This document shows positions 12,339 to 25,045 of a stretch of 64,000 bases of DNA, piece by piece. The stretch's first letter is position 1; every line of letters begins with the position of its first letter. Source of the stretch: Nymphaea colorata (lineage: Eukaryota; Streptophyta; Magnoliopsida; Nymphaeales; Nymphaeaceae); assembly GCF_008831285.2 (NCBI RefSeq), contig NC_045146.1:21715289-21779288 (forward strand), in the 5' to 3' direction. The position numbers were made by a program, and so were the translations under genes. The notes under the pieces were generated by a model. It made no database searches and was not told the origin of the DNA. It saw only the letters and a list, made by a program, of their open reading frames with translations.

Positions 12339-12616
12339 TGTTAAGGAAAGATCTTGAAACAGGAAAGAGCATATGTCAAGGAAAGATCATAGAATCAGGA
12401 AGGAGCTTGAATGAGGGAATGATTTCAACAAGAAATAAAATCGTATCAATCACTATCAATTTAGGATCTGATTACACGATTTTATTTCTTGCCTTATTTG
12501 TTGTAACGTCATCTTTCTTGTACTCTATAAATACCTTGTATAATCAATAACACAACAATACAATAGATTCATTTGCTGAATCTTTTCCTCTCTCTCAATC
12601 CTCACGGTTTTTCACA
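12339..12616 (+). repeat. 3' LTR of the copia element
   Basis: 278 bp, begins TGTTAAGGAAAG and ends TTTTTCACA, followed by the right GTCTT target duplication at 12617-12621. It has its own TCTATAAATA box. It ends only 266 bp before the ENODL start codon, so it is part of that gene's upstream region. Confidence 0.95.
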
Positions 12617-12821
12617 GTCTTATCTTGCATTATTTGTTTATCATTCACTCTTTGAAGATGCCCTTTCGACAAATTGTATTGAGAATAAAGTGGAAGAACC
12701 CATGGCCATGGGCCACTCTTGGTATCTGCCATGTAAATAAATGGACCAATCTATCGTTGTCCTGAACGTGACAAAGCAGTAACAGAACTTACCTTTTGAA
12801 ACCGCAGTAAGTCGAGTCATG

Positions 12822-12831
12822 TGTATAAATG
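12822..12831 (+). promoter_or_regulatory. Probable TATA box of the ENODL gene
   Basis: GTGTATAAATGG lies about 55 bases before the ENODL ATG at 12883, a plausible distance for a short leader. This is inferred from position and sequence only; the LTR upstream carries a second TATA-like box. Confidence 0.45.
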
Positions 12832-12882
12832 GACAAGGATACTGCAAAATTTGGTCTCTCACGAGATCTGCCCCCATCAACC

Positions 12883-13580
12883 ATGGCTTTCTTCGCAGAT
12901 CCCAATTTGAAGATATCCTGGATTTTCTATCTTCTGTTTCTGCAAGCCACTGCATTCTGCTACCAATTCAAAGTTGGAGATTTAGACTCATGGGGTATGC
13001 CGGCTTCAGTAAGTCCAAAGATCTATGAGAATTGGCCTCAGAAGAAAGAGTTTCGAATTGGTGACTCCCTCTGTAAGTGATTACTTCTCCCAAATTTTGG
13101 TTTTCTAAGAAATTTAACAGATTTATTCTCAAGGCTTTGTTGGAGAAGGAAAAAAAAGAAAAACCATTTTCATTGCAATGTTGATTTTTTGCAGTGTTTC
13201 TGTACCCACCAAGTGAGGATTCAGTGATCCAAGTCACAGAAGACGCATACAACATCTGTAACACCTCGAATCCGATAGCATATTTCGACGATGGTAACAC
13301 TGTGTTCAACATTACTGGCCCTGGTACCTTCTACTTCACCAGTGGGGTCAATGGTCACTGCCTCAAATTGCAGAAACTTGCAGTTTATGTTGCTTCGAAT
13401 GGGACGTCGTCATCTTATTCTGCCGAGTCTCCATCCTCACTACCTCAAAATTCATCTTCTTATCCTGCAGTCTTCGGGCCGACGGGCTCAACGTCATTGG
13501 CCGCGCCAGCCATGGTTGCTGTATCTCCGTATCTTATAGCTTCTTTCCTTTTCTCTCTTCACATCTTATATTGGGTATAA
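12883..13580 (+). CDS. Early nodulin-like protein (ENODL, phytocyanin family)
   Basis: Two exons, 12883-13072 and 13195-13580 (donor CTCT|GTAAGT, acceptor TTGCAG|TGTT), give 191 residues. The start MAFFADPNLK was chosen because it opens a signal peptide (ISWIFYLLFLQATAF); an upstream in-frame ATG at 12829 would bury it. The phytocyanin domain follows: YQFKVGDLDSWG, then LFLYPPSEDSVIQVTEDAY, CNTSNPIAYFDDG and FYFTSGVNGHCLKLQKL. The usual blue-copper ligand set is incomplete, as in other ENODLs, so copper binding is unlikely. A Ser/Pro-rich arabinogalactan-like stretch and a hydrophobic tail ending SFLFSLHILYWV suggest a GPI-anchored plasma-membrane or wall protein. Family members act in carbohydrate binding and reproductive or transport signalling; the exact role here is unknown. 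Confidence 0.93.
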
Positions 13581-16339
13581 ATCAGTCATTAAGCAGGAGA
13601 GGTCTGCTTTTCTGGGGATGGTATACATAAGTCTCTGCTGGTTTTCATTTTACTTAAAATTTCTGTTATCTCTTGTCTGAAATTGGAGATCTATCTTTTA
13701 TTCTTTGGTCTGGTGTAATTCAATAATCTTAGTGCAGAAACCAAACTGGGGGATCATGTTAATTATTTGGTTATTCATACATAAGCAATTCGAAACCTTT
13801 CAGTATTGATGCTTTTTGAAGACCTGCTCTCTTTGTGTTTATAAAGCCATAAAACTTTGTCCTTTGAAAGACATCAGTCGACCTTCTGTCCGTCGTTTTA
13901 CTGGTCTCCCACGGATGACCATCTAAGAAACTTTGGTTCCTGCAGAAAGTTACTTGAGATTGTCGGTTGGCTTAGTGACTGAGAGGAATCTCTCAAGGAT
14001 CAGTCTCAATCAAGCCCTTTTTTACGATTCACTTATCTTAAAGTGAAGAAGAAGGTTGTGAAAAAAGAGAAAAAAGGTACAAAGGAGCAAGAACATTGGC
14101 CTCATAATCTTAAGATCAACATTACTCCTTAATATCATTTGGATAGCACCCTTCAAGAATTGAATTGAGGATGTGGCTATAACATTGGTTGTACTGCTCA
14201 TCATTTGGAGAGAGAGAGAGAGAGCACTTCATGACAATTATACTTTCTAAGGTTAAAGCAAATGGAGCCATCGATGCGTTGTATCGACGTGAGCAAGTGC
14301 CCAATTTTTTATCTGCCAGCATGAGAAATTACCGCAGTGACATGTTTGTCTTTTCCCCCAAAACTTTCCGGCTACTAGCGTCCGAGTTTCTGCGTTTTGT
14401 TTACCCGGTTCTACTTCACCTGCAAGTTGGCCACTAAAGTCATCCAGTACCCACCAATCGCATTCGATGTCTAACCCATTCCAGTGGCCGACACACATAT
14501 GGACTGATGTGTCGTGTGAGCAATTGCCTACACCAGCTCCTCAATATTTTTTTATTTTCATAATAAAATTTTTAAATATTTTCTCTGTTATATATATAAG
14601 GGCCCCTTCAAAAAAAAAAAAAATTAGCTCCACTAGTGACCCATTCCCTTGTTTATTTATTTTAAATTTGGTGCTATAATGCTGCAATCCAGTGTAGTCT
14701 ACCACAGCACATATACCACTTTCTTTTCTGGCAAAGGTCAAATTTTATCTGTGTTTCCAAAAGCGGTCCTCATGTTTTATATAAGGTTGTACTTTTACCA
14801 ATAATTGCAAATTAAATTAAGTGTCTGCTCTTCGTATTCTTAATTCAGGTCAGCTTGAAAAATGAAGCAGTTGCCTTGAATGGCAGCAACACTTTGGACC
14901 CATGAATGTTTATGTTCAGTGTCCTGGTGGATACTGCTCATGCTGGACCTGGACTCTCTTCTCTTTTTTTGTGGTTTAATAAATCTAAAGTTGGTCCCTT
15001 CAATGATGAGAAACTGATATAATGAACATAGCTGTGTTAGTGTTCCTCAGTGCGGAAAAGCTGACAAGTTGGTCCACGATACTGAAAAATACAGCATGAG
15101 CGTGGCCTTCATATCATTTTCCTGCATTACATTGGTATATGCACTGGATACCACGAAAAACCAAATCTCTCTCTTGCTCAGCAAATCACTCTCTTGCTCT
15201 TTCCCCAAATAGTGTAACAGCTAAATGGCAGTCTTAAAGAGAGATAGGTTCATGGATGTGTGGCTATTGCCACATCTGTTTAAGAATGTAATTTGACAGA
15301 AGAAAAGATCAAATGATTGCCTGGTGATCATATCTTTAGACATAAATCCGTGATTTGTTTAGACCCCTCCTGCCTCATGTTGTAGATGCAAATCTGTGAT
15401 TCCCTTAGGCCTGTCTCTTTCATTAGGTGAAGAGAGAACCCACTTTCTCTTCCCACAGTATATATGTGTGTGCGTCTCTTTTACTAGGCATACGAATTGA
15501 ATAATAGAAAATTACATGAACTAAGAATAGATCATGTGAACAACTAAATCGATAATTTGCAAAATGATACCACTTCATAAAATCAATGATCCATAATCAG
15601 TTCAAAATTTTTCAGAAAATACTCGACCCAAATATTGCAAAAAGCCTATATATATAACTTCAAATCACGAAAGGACAGGTACCGACAGACAAGCCCGACC
15701 ACTGAACTGTACTCATCAACTAGCGATAGAATAGAAGATCAATTAAACTTACAGCTAATACATCTGATGACTATGTTTTTTCATTCCAAAATTTCGAAGG
15801 CCCAAACACGTAAAACAAAAAACAAATTGTTTGGCCTTTAGTCTTTGACTGACAAAAACACGAAAGCCGTGCTCATGAGATAAATATGGTTGATCGTTTT
15901 TTCCAAGCATAAAAGCATTACATTTGACACAAAAAAATTGGTTACTTGTTGAATTAGCAAATGTTCAACTAATCTTCTATAAATATGCAGTAAGCTGCGG
16001 AAGATGAAAGATCCCCTCCAAGCGTCGATGGAGGCTGAGGGTTCCATGCCACGATATATCAGGATTACTCTAACAGCCTCTCCACGCACGAGTTCATCCC
16101 TCAAGGCTACCAGCAGCAACATCGAAAACACCAACCTTTTATTTCAAAGATGAATAATCAATATTCTTAGGCATTATACTACAACATGAAGCTAAGGTAC
16201 GACTACAATTTACCAGTTTCTCAACCAACAAGTTCGATTTGGGGGAGCATGGGCTTATCATCTGACCCAAAATGCTCGGGGCCAGTCATTTCTATAAACT
16301 GGTTTGTCGATTTTGAATCAGCTCCAGAAAACGGGCTTC
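13581..16339. other. Intergenic region between the convergent ENODL and MTA genes
   Basis: This should hold the ENODL 3' UTR (just after 13580) and, on the other strand, the MTA 3' UTR (just before 16340). Between them I see AT-rich DNA with a short (AG)n run at 14207-14224 and no convincing coding frame or RNA gene. A frame left open downstream of the MTA stop (16221-16339, minus) is discussed as a finding. Confidence 0.55.
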
Positions 16340-19300
16340 TCAGTTGTCCAGAGTTTGGATCTGTGTCAATTGTAGAGGCTCTAGGGGAGAAGCTGGCTGC
16401 ACCTCAATATCTGGATATGCTGCTTTGAATCTAGCACGCAAACCTTCATCCACTAGCCTCACACCGTTCAATTGGTTACCAAGCGATATCCACCTGGTAC
16501 AAAACCACCACGACCATCCAAAAATGATCCATCTATAACGGAAGTTGATACAAGAAATACATACACGTTACAGGAACCAATGTTCATATACCATATCAAT
16601 TTACAGAAAACATTGACAAGCAGGAGCTATAAAGGCATCTACCAGTTCATTAATGAATACTCCGCTAAAAAAGACATCAGAGAAGAACAAATCCACACTG
16701 TGCCTATACCACTCAAAATTGCAGCAACCAAAGGAGTTGCCTATAAGCAACAACTCCAGGCTGCGAGTGAAGCAGATCCAACTTACGAGGTAAATTCTTC
16801 TAACTTTGTTTGTAGCACAAAATCATAACAGCAAAGAACATGTGAAGGGGAAAAAGGATATGGCAGTGCCCAGTTGGTCATACAAAAAATTGTCACAGAA
16901 CTATTTTTTCTGAATGAATCAGAAAAACAAGTGTTTATCTTGTAGCAGCTCTTTCTACTCATCGAATTCCCAATATGATGACTAAGATAGAATGTACCAC
17001 TAAATGCTGTCAGAAACTTACCCTGCATGTGTATTGTGCATTCGAGCAAAGAGCTCCAATTTCCTTGTCCTGGGACTTATTCTCTCAAGCATTGGGTACA
17101 TCTGCACAAGAAACAAATTTTAAATGCTTACAGTTACTGGTGAACATGATCTCATCTGATAGGTTCCAAATCAAGCTACGACGATATGCCAACACGGTTA
17201 ATGGCCATCTATTACACTACATAACATGCAGAAAGTAAAAGTAGATTGTTGCTTTGATTAGCATGGAAACTCGCTAACAGATGAGACTCAAGAACTTTTC
17301 TGACAATGATGAAGGCAACAAAGTATCCAGTTCTAGCAAAAAAAAAAAAAGGCTAAGTGCACCATATATATTTCCACTAAGAACAGTTCACAAGCAAATA
17401 TTATACTCCCTAACTAACTATTTATCAAGAGATTCATACAAGTTTCTGTAACTTGACATTCTTCAGTACGCCACTACTAACCTAGAATTTCAGCTCTTAT
17501 ACGAATTACATGTTAACAAATTGCCTGCACCTTTTGCGTTCATAAGTAATCAAGAGTCATAATTAGATGCCCCATGGCTGACCTAATTTGATCTTGTTAA
17601 AATGTTCCTAGAGCTTTCTGGATGGGTTTGAAGCAGTTTCTTTGTGGACCCATTTGTTGCTTGAAAAGTTCTATAAGGTATTTCTCCCCACCAGAGGATA
17701 AGGGAAAGAAGACGTTTCTGTCTTGTTGCATCATTTCATACATCAATCGCAGCATAAACTACACTGTTGCTTCAGATATCGCTACACAATCACAACCTAT
17801 CTTTGGTCCATGCATTGAAAGCACCAATGCATTAGCACCGGCCACAACCGCCTCTGATGCAACAACAGGCACCAGCTTGACATCGGCAGGTGGTGTACTG
17901 TCAAGAATTTTTAAAAACTTAGTCTAAGGAAAAAATTATTCATCCATGCAAAGTACAAATACGCACCAAAAAATGGTCAAAGAAGAAACTTAAGTTGCAT
18001 CAATATATACCATAATTTAATTTTTTTCCAATGATGAAAATAGTTATTTTCATGACTTTACCTCGTCTGGTTTTCGGCTTGTCTCCCGAACTTCAGCAAC
18101 AATGACATCAGTGTCAATGTTCCGATTAACCTCTGGGTTACCTTTTATCCCGACAAGACAATGTTCTTTACTGTGATTTAGCCAGTGACCAGTACGCCCA
18201 GTCCTGATAATTCTTTGTAGTTGATTTGTCTTCACCCAGATAAGTTCTTCAACACGCTTGTACCCCCAAAGTTCCAGACTGAAATTCAAAATGCAAAATG
18301 TATCAGCTGATACAAAAGCACATAGAGAGAAGGATCATTAAATAGTGATGATCACTACTAAGCACTTATGCTCGGAAAACATTTTGCTACACGAAGAAAC
18401 ACTGAATTCTATGTGATGTTTCTAGTAAGACCTTTCAAGAGTTAAAAACATTTATTTCTCCTCAATCTGATGTTTCTAGAAAGACCTTTGAAGAGTAATG
18501 TGCAAAACATTTATTTTTCCCTGATAGCCTACATAACCTGTTCATCTCTTCTCCCCTACAAGAAAAGGAAATATCTACATGATTTTCCGAAGAAACCATG
18601 GACTAGCTACTTTTGACCTTGAGTAAAAAAAGGCGAATATCATGCATCCCTACCTCCAGTATAGGCACCTAAGATCTTAATATAACTAAGTTAAACCCTA
18701 TGTTGCAACATATACACTTTATTGCATCGAAGGAGACAGTGCAGAAACACCATTGCCAATGTAACAGAAAATTCAACTAGTAGTAGTGAAGTAAAAAACA
18801 GAATTTTGCTTCGCACTATTATTTCCTTGGAAATATCTTTCATGCTTTTCAATTGCTTCTACTATTCTCTACCCTCAAATTTTCTTGGAAGAAAATCACA
18901 TACATGTGACCCTCAAATCTTCTCGTAAGAAAATCACATACATGTAAATTGCCCCAGAAATCTCCTGCTGATTTTATTGAAAACCAATGCCACCGGTTAT
19001 GGCTTGTCAGGAAAGATGACTGAGCTTACCACTCTCGTCCAAGCTCCATTGCACGCCCAGTAACCCACAGAAATATGAGTCCATCAGTCTGCAGTGCAGG
19101 AACATTAAGATTCCTCATTTCATCATCAGCCATTGTACCATAAGGCAATTCCATGTGAATGTCCCAAGGTGGGTCTGCCATGATAACTCCAAATTGCCCC
19201 AAAATGTCCATTCGAAAGGACCGAATGTCACAGTTGATCCACTGTGGTTCACCAAGTTCTACTTCTGAACAGTATTCAGCACGTTGTGGTTTTATTGGCT

Positions 19301-21828
19301 TTTGTGGTGGAAGATTAGCAGCCCCCATCATCATTGCAGGGACATCAGGAGTTGGATCAAGCTCATAGTGCACATACTTGCATGTCTGGATATAGAAGCT
19401 AGTTAGATCCCTCTCTGATGGTAAAAATAGTGTAACACATGATGAATAAGGGTTTACCTTCATGTGCCTACATGTATCAAGGAAAGAGCAGTCACCTAAA
19501 TTAATGTCTGTGTGTGGTGCAATTATACGACGAAAATGGACCTGCAAAGGAATACTGATGAATTATTGAACACAAGAAGAGCAAAGATCGCTGCTACAAG
19601 CACAAATAGGAAAAATTATAAACCAGGTCTAATACTAATTTCTGAAATATTAGGAATCAGACTTCTCTTTCATGAAATTTAGTGTCCTAAGTACGTAAAC
19701 GTTATACAAATCAGGTCCAAAAAAACCATACACATAGTATGTAAGTGCAAATAGAAAACAGCTATAAAGCAGTTGCATGCTTCCTCCTTCCCAATTTCTA
19801 TATCAATATTGAAGTTATAAGATGACCATGATCATGTACATTCCTCAGTCTTATTTGCAATTCGCAACAGGAATGCTGGAATGTAGTTCCATGATGCGCT
19901 AGCACGAATAGGATTCATCACATAAGAGTGATCTAGGCCATCATTTCGTACGAATAGTATATATCGAAATGAGCATAGCATTGCTGGTTTCAGGCTGCAC
20001 ATCAGCCAGAGCCAGATATTGATAGGTTGATGCCCATCGAGCTGGTGATAACTTTAGTTCTTGGGACCACCAATGTCAGAGCTCTAGTGCTTGCAGACAA
20101 ACATCATGAGCTGCAGCTAGATGTAAAACTGCAAACTCATCAACAGGATGCTAATAAATGTACAGTCCTTCAGGCCGAATTGTTCACCATTGCACTTGCA
20201 ACATTCAGCACTTCACACACGACAAATCTATTATCAATCACATGCAAAATAAGCACAAATTCGATTAAATTTCATTGAGTGTGGCCATCTTTCATTAAAC
20301 CACAACAGACATAACTGCATAAGTCACCCATGTCTTACACAACATCCACGTTGGCACCCTGTTAACTTGGCAGTTGACACTGCAAGCTTCCTAAAGCACC
20401 CATATGATGTAGCTAGACAAGGGGTATTCCAGATAAACACATAAACTTTAAAGGATAAGGAGTATGAATAGCAAATATATGACAAACAAGCAATTGGTGA
20501 CCAGATTCACAAATAATTAGATTTCACCAACCTTTTCACATGCAATGAAAGAACCATTTTGTCGGCGACAATCTTCTTTTGTCAAAGCAGTGCAGTATTC
20601 CTTCAGTTGAGGACCACCCTTTGTTTTGAACTGCAAAGCAGAAATTGTTGGTGAGCAACTGACTAGACAACCATTAAATATAATTACGTAATATATGTTT
20701 TAACCAAAAACATGAATGTTAAGAAGGAAAACCAAAATATTAGTTGACCCACATGTCATGTGAGAAGCTTATTGCAGGCATTTGAAGGACAACAAGAAAA
20801 AATTAACAGCCATTTGGTAGGGATAAGAGTGCAGAAGAAATTAACGAAAAGGTAGCAAACCAGATCAACTATGGGTTAGTCATATTCCTAGCTTCAACTA
20901 GTTTTAGTAAAGTGACTATCCCCTATCTTCAGTTGCTTAAAAATACCATATTGGTTCTAAGACATTCTCCACTTAATTATATAACTGCCTAATAGTTCAA
21001 CGAAGCCAAACATCTCCGATGCCTTATCATGCCTTTTACCTGTCTTCACATCTATAAGGTGAGATAGTTCCTTAATCCTTACTAGGCTTTCTACATGTCC
21101 TTACTAGGCTTTCCACATGCATCTGTCTGCTACGCCACCAAGGATGCTCCATATAGAGAACCTAGACATTCATTTAATCAATAGATTCATCAGAGATTTC
21201 AAAACCTTGCAATGAGGATTCTTGGGCTCTTGCTATAAGAAGTGATTGAAGCCTCTGTTACATGTATCAATACCTCTCCGGTGAGATAGTCCATCAGTCC
21301 TTTCTAGGCTTTTTACATGAATCTATTCCCCACACCACCATGCTTTACATAGAAAAAGAATTAGACTCATCTAAATGAATAAGCTCATCTGAGATTTCAA
21401 AACCCTCCAGACAGGATTCTTGACACTATAAACAATGGTGGCTTGAAGATGATAAGAAAATATCCTAGAATAAACAGATAAAATCCACAATTAATATCTC
21501 CACATGAAGAGCAAACTATAATTGGAATTAATTGTGGGATAAATAAGACTCCTGGACGAAATTTCTGAATTAATTACTGGAGGCTCCACTAGTGAAAAGA
21601 CAGCAGGAAAATCTCGTATGGCTCCCACGTATAACTCTCCAAAATGACTCAATGGCAACGTCTATAAACAAGTTTGAACATTTCATTCACATGTACAAGC
21701 GTTCTCATTTTAAAATATTGGAAAACTTTCAATTCGTCCTCCATAATGATCTTACGATGGTTCGTTAGTCGTCACTCGCTACAGCAAACAATATAAACAT
21801 ATACAGTTTTTCTTCATCCATCACCCAA

Positions 21829-21889
<61 letters not shown>

Positions 21890-23183
21890 GGAGCAAAAGA
21901 ATGTCTATCCTAGCAGAAATCAAAATGGGCCAAACACGACTGCAACGCGGTGGATTAAGATCCTAGGAAACTATTGCCAGCTCAGTAATGACCAAAACCA
22001 TAGACATCACATTGATAGAGATAGCAGGTCTGACCTTCGCTGCAACAGCGGTCTCCCTGGCTGTAGGCCGGTGAATCAGGTCAAGAAGCTCCTCTCCTGT
22101 CTTCGACTTCTGTAATTCTCTGAAGGACTTTCTACTCAGCAATGCCTCCAAATCCTTCATGTCGTCGTCGTCAGTCCTTGGCTTCACAGGAGTGACCGGA
22201 CCACCCATCGTTGTGGCGGGCAGTGGTGGCAGGGGTGGCCGGTGCAACGGGCCCACTCCCATTGGTCTCGGCATGCCCATCATCCCTAAAACCCTACCAC
22301 CTCCTCCCCTCGGACCCATCAATGCTCCCCCTGGAGGTGGAACTCCCCCAGGGAAAATTCCAGGAAAATGAGGGTCGGCAGATCCCATCCACATCTCGGG
22401 GCGCGGCATCATCCCAAACACTCCGCTGTTCGGTTCAGCAACAGCCGGAACTGGTGCCAGCGTCCCCGCTGACGGTGGCACCGCTCCTCCCCCAACACCA
22501 TCCCCCTCCCCCCCTTGCGAGTTTTCCGGCAACTCTTTCACGAGTCGATTCCGATCAATCCCTAGAACCATAACCCTTGGTTTCCCACTCACAACGAACT
22601 CCTCAAGGTCGACCGCTCCGCCAGAATCCGCAAGCGACCGCAGCGCCGCCTCCACGCCAGCAATTGGCCCCGCCTCACCGCCGAGCTCAAGCAGCGCCGC
22701 CCTCTCCGCAGGCGATGCCGTAGACGCCTCGTTCTCGAGCTTCCGAAGAATAGCAGCGGAGTCGATAGACGTGAAGGGCACACGCTCGAGGAGCAATAGG
22801 GCGATCATCGACCGAACGACGGGCAACGCCTTAGCGGCAGAATCGGCGGTACGGTCCGGCCGGGGACGAACATCAGGCGGGCCATGGCCAGACTTCGGAC
22901 GCGCATCCGTTGAAGGAGGAAGTCTCCGGCCAGGCGGATCGGGAGGAAGAGACAACGAGTTAGAGGAAGGGCGCTTCTTAGGGTTAGGGGGAAGCGAGTG
23001 GAAGGCGGAGACGACGCGAAGAGAGAGATCGAGGGATGAGATGAGGTCGGGGACGATACTCTGGAGGGAGGCAATGAGGTCGTCCTGGTCGCGGCGGCTG
23101 TTCTCTATTCTCTCATGGAGACGGTGGCGCTTCTCCTTACACGCGGCGGCGTCATCGCCGTCCGTCCCCGGCGGTGGCTCCAT
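16340..23183 (-). CDS. MTA: N6-adenosine-methyltransferase MTA (METTL3 homologue)
   Basis: Catalytic subunit of the nuclear mRNA m6A writer, working with MTB and FIP37. Seven coding exons (minus): 23183-22035, 20630-20532, 19541-19458, 19385-19030, 18278-18062, 17101-17022, 16493-16340, giving 712 residues (Arabidopsis about 685). Exon 1 encodes the long low-complexity N-terminus with a helical start ([20 protein letters not shown]). Exons 2-4 give the CCCH-type zinc-finger region ([30 protein letters not shown]). Exon 4 holds the catalytic DPPW at about residues 515-518. Exon 5 gives [20 protein letters not shown] and [17 protein letters not shown] of the MT-A70 fold. Exon 7 gives [20 protein letters not shown]. 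All introns are GT-AG; the 72-base intron 3 is the shortest. The last 15 residues differ from the family because of an apparent one-base change at 16384-16387. The gene is divergent to the U-box gene. Confidence 0.95.
21050..21435. repeat. Diverged tandem duplication inside MTA intron 1
   Basis: About 21055-21235 and 21280-21430 share ordered words: GGTGAGATAGT, CTAGGCTTT, ACATG, CACCA, then CATCAGAGATTTCAAAACC or CATCTGAGATTTCAAAACC and AGGATTCTTG. Each unit is about 150-180 bp. This is an old local duplication or part of an old transposon, with no coding signal. Confidence 0.6.
21834..21886. repeat. (AT)n microsatellite in MTA intron 1
   Basis: A pure run of about 26 AT units, likely length-variable between individuals. 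Confidence 0.97.
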
Positions 23184-25021
23184 CTACAGCCAGAATGTTT
23201 GGGCTTTCGATCGTCCGTAAATTTGTGAGAGACGGAACTCCCCAATCGTGTTAGTCGTCGGGGAACCCTTCCGCGCTCTCGACTCGGTGGGCGGTTCCTG
23301 GAAAACTTAAATTACGATAACATCCTTGCCGTGTTGCCATTGACTTCGGCCCTTTGCAGATCGCCAGTAGCTTGAGTTTGAGTAAAAGGTGAAGGGTTAA
23401 TCTGTCATTAGGCTGTGCTCGAAGGAACCTAAGCCTCCGTCCCCTTTCCCACGCGCGTGAGCTTCGGGCTTCGGCTTCCACGAGAAGATAAGTCACGCCA
23501 CTCAAAAATGTTATGAATTGCTTTGTTTCATAATCTAATCCGTGTTTGTTTGGATGAATAAAATTTCTAATATAGTTTCATCCATTCATAAAAAATAATT
23601 TATCTCATCAAACAGATATATGGCGATTCATATTTTTATGGATTTATCCAATAGGCAGATCCGATGGACAACTCAAGAGTGCGGATTTTTACAAGTGCTG
23701 CGGCAACAATTTCTATTTATGGGAGTACAATAAAATGGATGGGAGAGAGACCAAGGGTATTGTCTTTGGCCCATCAAACTAGGTTTCTTAAATCCCCTGA
23801 TCACATATCCTCGGATTTAAAATCCCAGGCAGCAAACGCATACTTAAGGCTAATATTGCGCTAGAAAGTATACCCAAACTTCGACATGCCGTGAGCCATA
23901 AGTTGGCATGACATCTACTTGATTGGACACCATTTACTCTTATTAAATGACTAACTACGTAGACATAGACGTCGCATGCAGGCTAGTGAGCCAATGTTCG
24001 GCTCACCCACCATTAGAATGGACATTTAGTTTATTGTTTTAAGTGAGCGAGAGGTTCATCCTTAATGAAACAAGGCTGAAAGGTCCAATGCATTTGGAGT
24101 CTTGAGCTGCATCAACGTTAATGATTGTAGAAGTGCACCTTCAACTTAAGTGTTGCTACATTACTTAAAAACACAAAAAACATGACGTTCACGAGAATCA
24201 AATTAGAGACCTCATTTCTTATAGATGACCAGCTAGACTATCCTTTTGTGAGAAACATCTCAAAATTTTCCATTTAAAGAACAAGAATTACACGAGCAAA
24301 AACACTGACGTATCAAACGACGGTTGAAGACAAAAACAAAAACTCATAAACACATTATAGTGTTGTTTTAGTGAACAAGACATGAACAACCTATGGCTTG
24401 AAAACGAGACTTGAATGTCTCTTATTTCCCTTGCTTCTTGGGGGTACTTGGTTGTATTCACATCAACTTCAGCAGTACAATGATACATTTATTGTGCCCC
24501 ATCATTTAAGATGCTCATCGCTAAAATCGAACCACACGACCTGCTATGCTGTACATTCAAGAAATGTTCGAGTACTTTCACGAGCGTCGGAGGAGACTAG
24601 TTTTTTTTTTTTCACTTTGGCCATGGAAAGGGGAGATGAGAGCCCGAGCTATATTACCAAAACTAAACAATAAATGCAAACCATAGGAGGCACGTTCAAG
24701 TCATTGACGACAGAATACAGGGACCCCACGGAAAGAGAGGGTAGAAGACCGGCGAAAAGGAGATTCCGCGAAAGTCCCGAACGAGTGCGAGAATTTTCAG
24801 TGGCTGGCACCTCTCTCCTCCACTCTTGAGAGAGAGACTGAGAGAGAGAGAGAGGGGGCGAGAAGAAGTTGAGATGATCGTTGGAAAGAAGAGATGAGGA
24901 GCGGAAATTAGAGACTGAATCTTGTTTTACGTTCTCATAGAAGATCGCCGAGGAGAAGAAGAAGAAGAAGAAGAAGAAGGAGGAACTATTTTTTTTTTTT
25001 TGTAAAAGATTCCTGCTTTCC
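23184..25021. other. Divergent promoter region between MTA and the U-box gene
   Basis: The first few hundred bases (23184-23510) are GC-richer and should hold the MTA 5' UTR and promoter. Purine-rich tracts, (GA)n at about 24825-24856 and (GAA)n at about 24957-24979, precede the U-box leader and resemble GAGA-type promoter elements. The middle (23.6-24.6 kb) is AT-rich with no gene recognised. Confidence 0.6.
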
Positions 25022-25045
25022 ATGATGCAGAGGACCGAAGGGAAG
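25022..25045 (+). other. Possible upstream mini-exon of the U-box gene
   Basis: ATGATGCAGAGG... runs in frame to a donor AAG|GTTAGT at 25045/25046. If joined to the acceptor ATTTTAG|CCTGG at 25537/25538, the reading continues in frame through CCT GGA AAT TCC GCC into the ATG at 25553. This would add 13 residues (MMQRTEGKPGNSA) to the protein. It may instead be a spliced 5' UTR with in-frame upstream ATGs. The splice signals and frame agreement are seen; use is inferred. Confidence 0.4.

Larger units (their letters stand above)
7354..12616 (+). mobile_element. Ty1/copia LTR-retrotransposon, near full length, broken
   Basis: A 5.26-kb element with TG...CA LTRs, 5-bp target duplications, an initiator-Met-type primer-binding site (TGGTATCAAAGC at 7601) right after the 5' LTR, and a purine-rich tract before the 3' LTR. 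Parts follow copia order: gag with a CCHC zinc knuckle (about 8.1-9.0 kb), protease with a DSG core (about 9.1 kb), integrase (about 9.6-10.4 kb), reverse transcriptase (about 10.8-11.6 kb) and RNase H (about 11.8-12.3 kb). The polyprotein is interrupted by roughly five or more breaks, so this copy is a fossil. The LTRs differ at about 7 of 247 aligned sites plus one gap of about 31 bp, suggesting an insertion about 1-3 million years old at usual plant rates. Size and LTR length resemble the Ale/Retrofit lineage, but this is not certain. It sits in the presumed intron after the CHLD fragment. Confidence 0.95.

Noticed and set aside
12829-12882. Upstream in-frame ATG giving ENODL 18 extra residues
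   Set aside because: It would place a polar stretch before the signal peptide, and the TATA box overlaps it; the ATG at 12883 fits secretion.
22159-23220. Plus-strand Pro/Gly- and Arg-rich frames opposite MTA exon 1
   Set aside because: Antisense shadows of the low-complexity N-terminal coding region of MTA.
24180-24560. Words like AAATCGAACCACACGACCTG resembling a tRNA T-arm on the minus strand
   Set aside because: No matching acceptor stem or anticodon arm could be found around them; such phrases are common in plant repeats.
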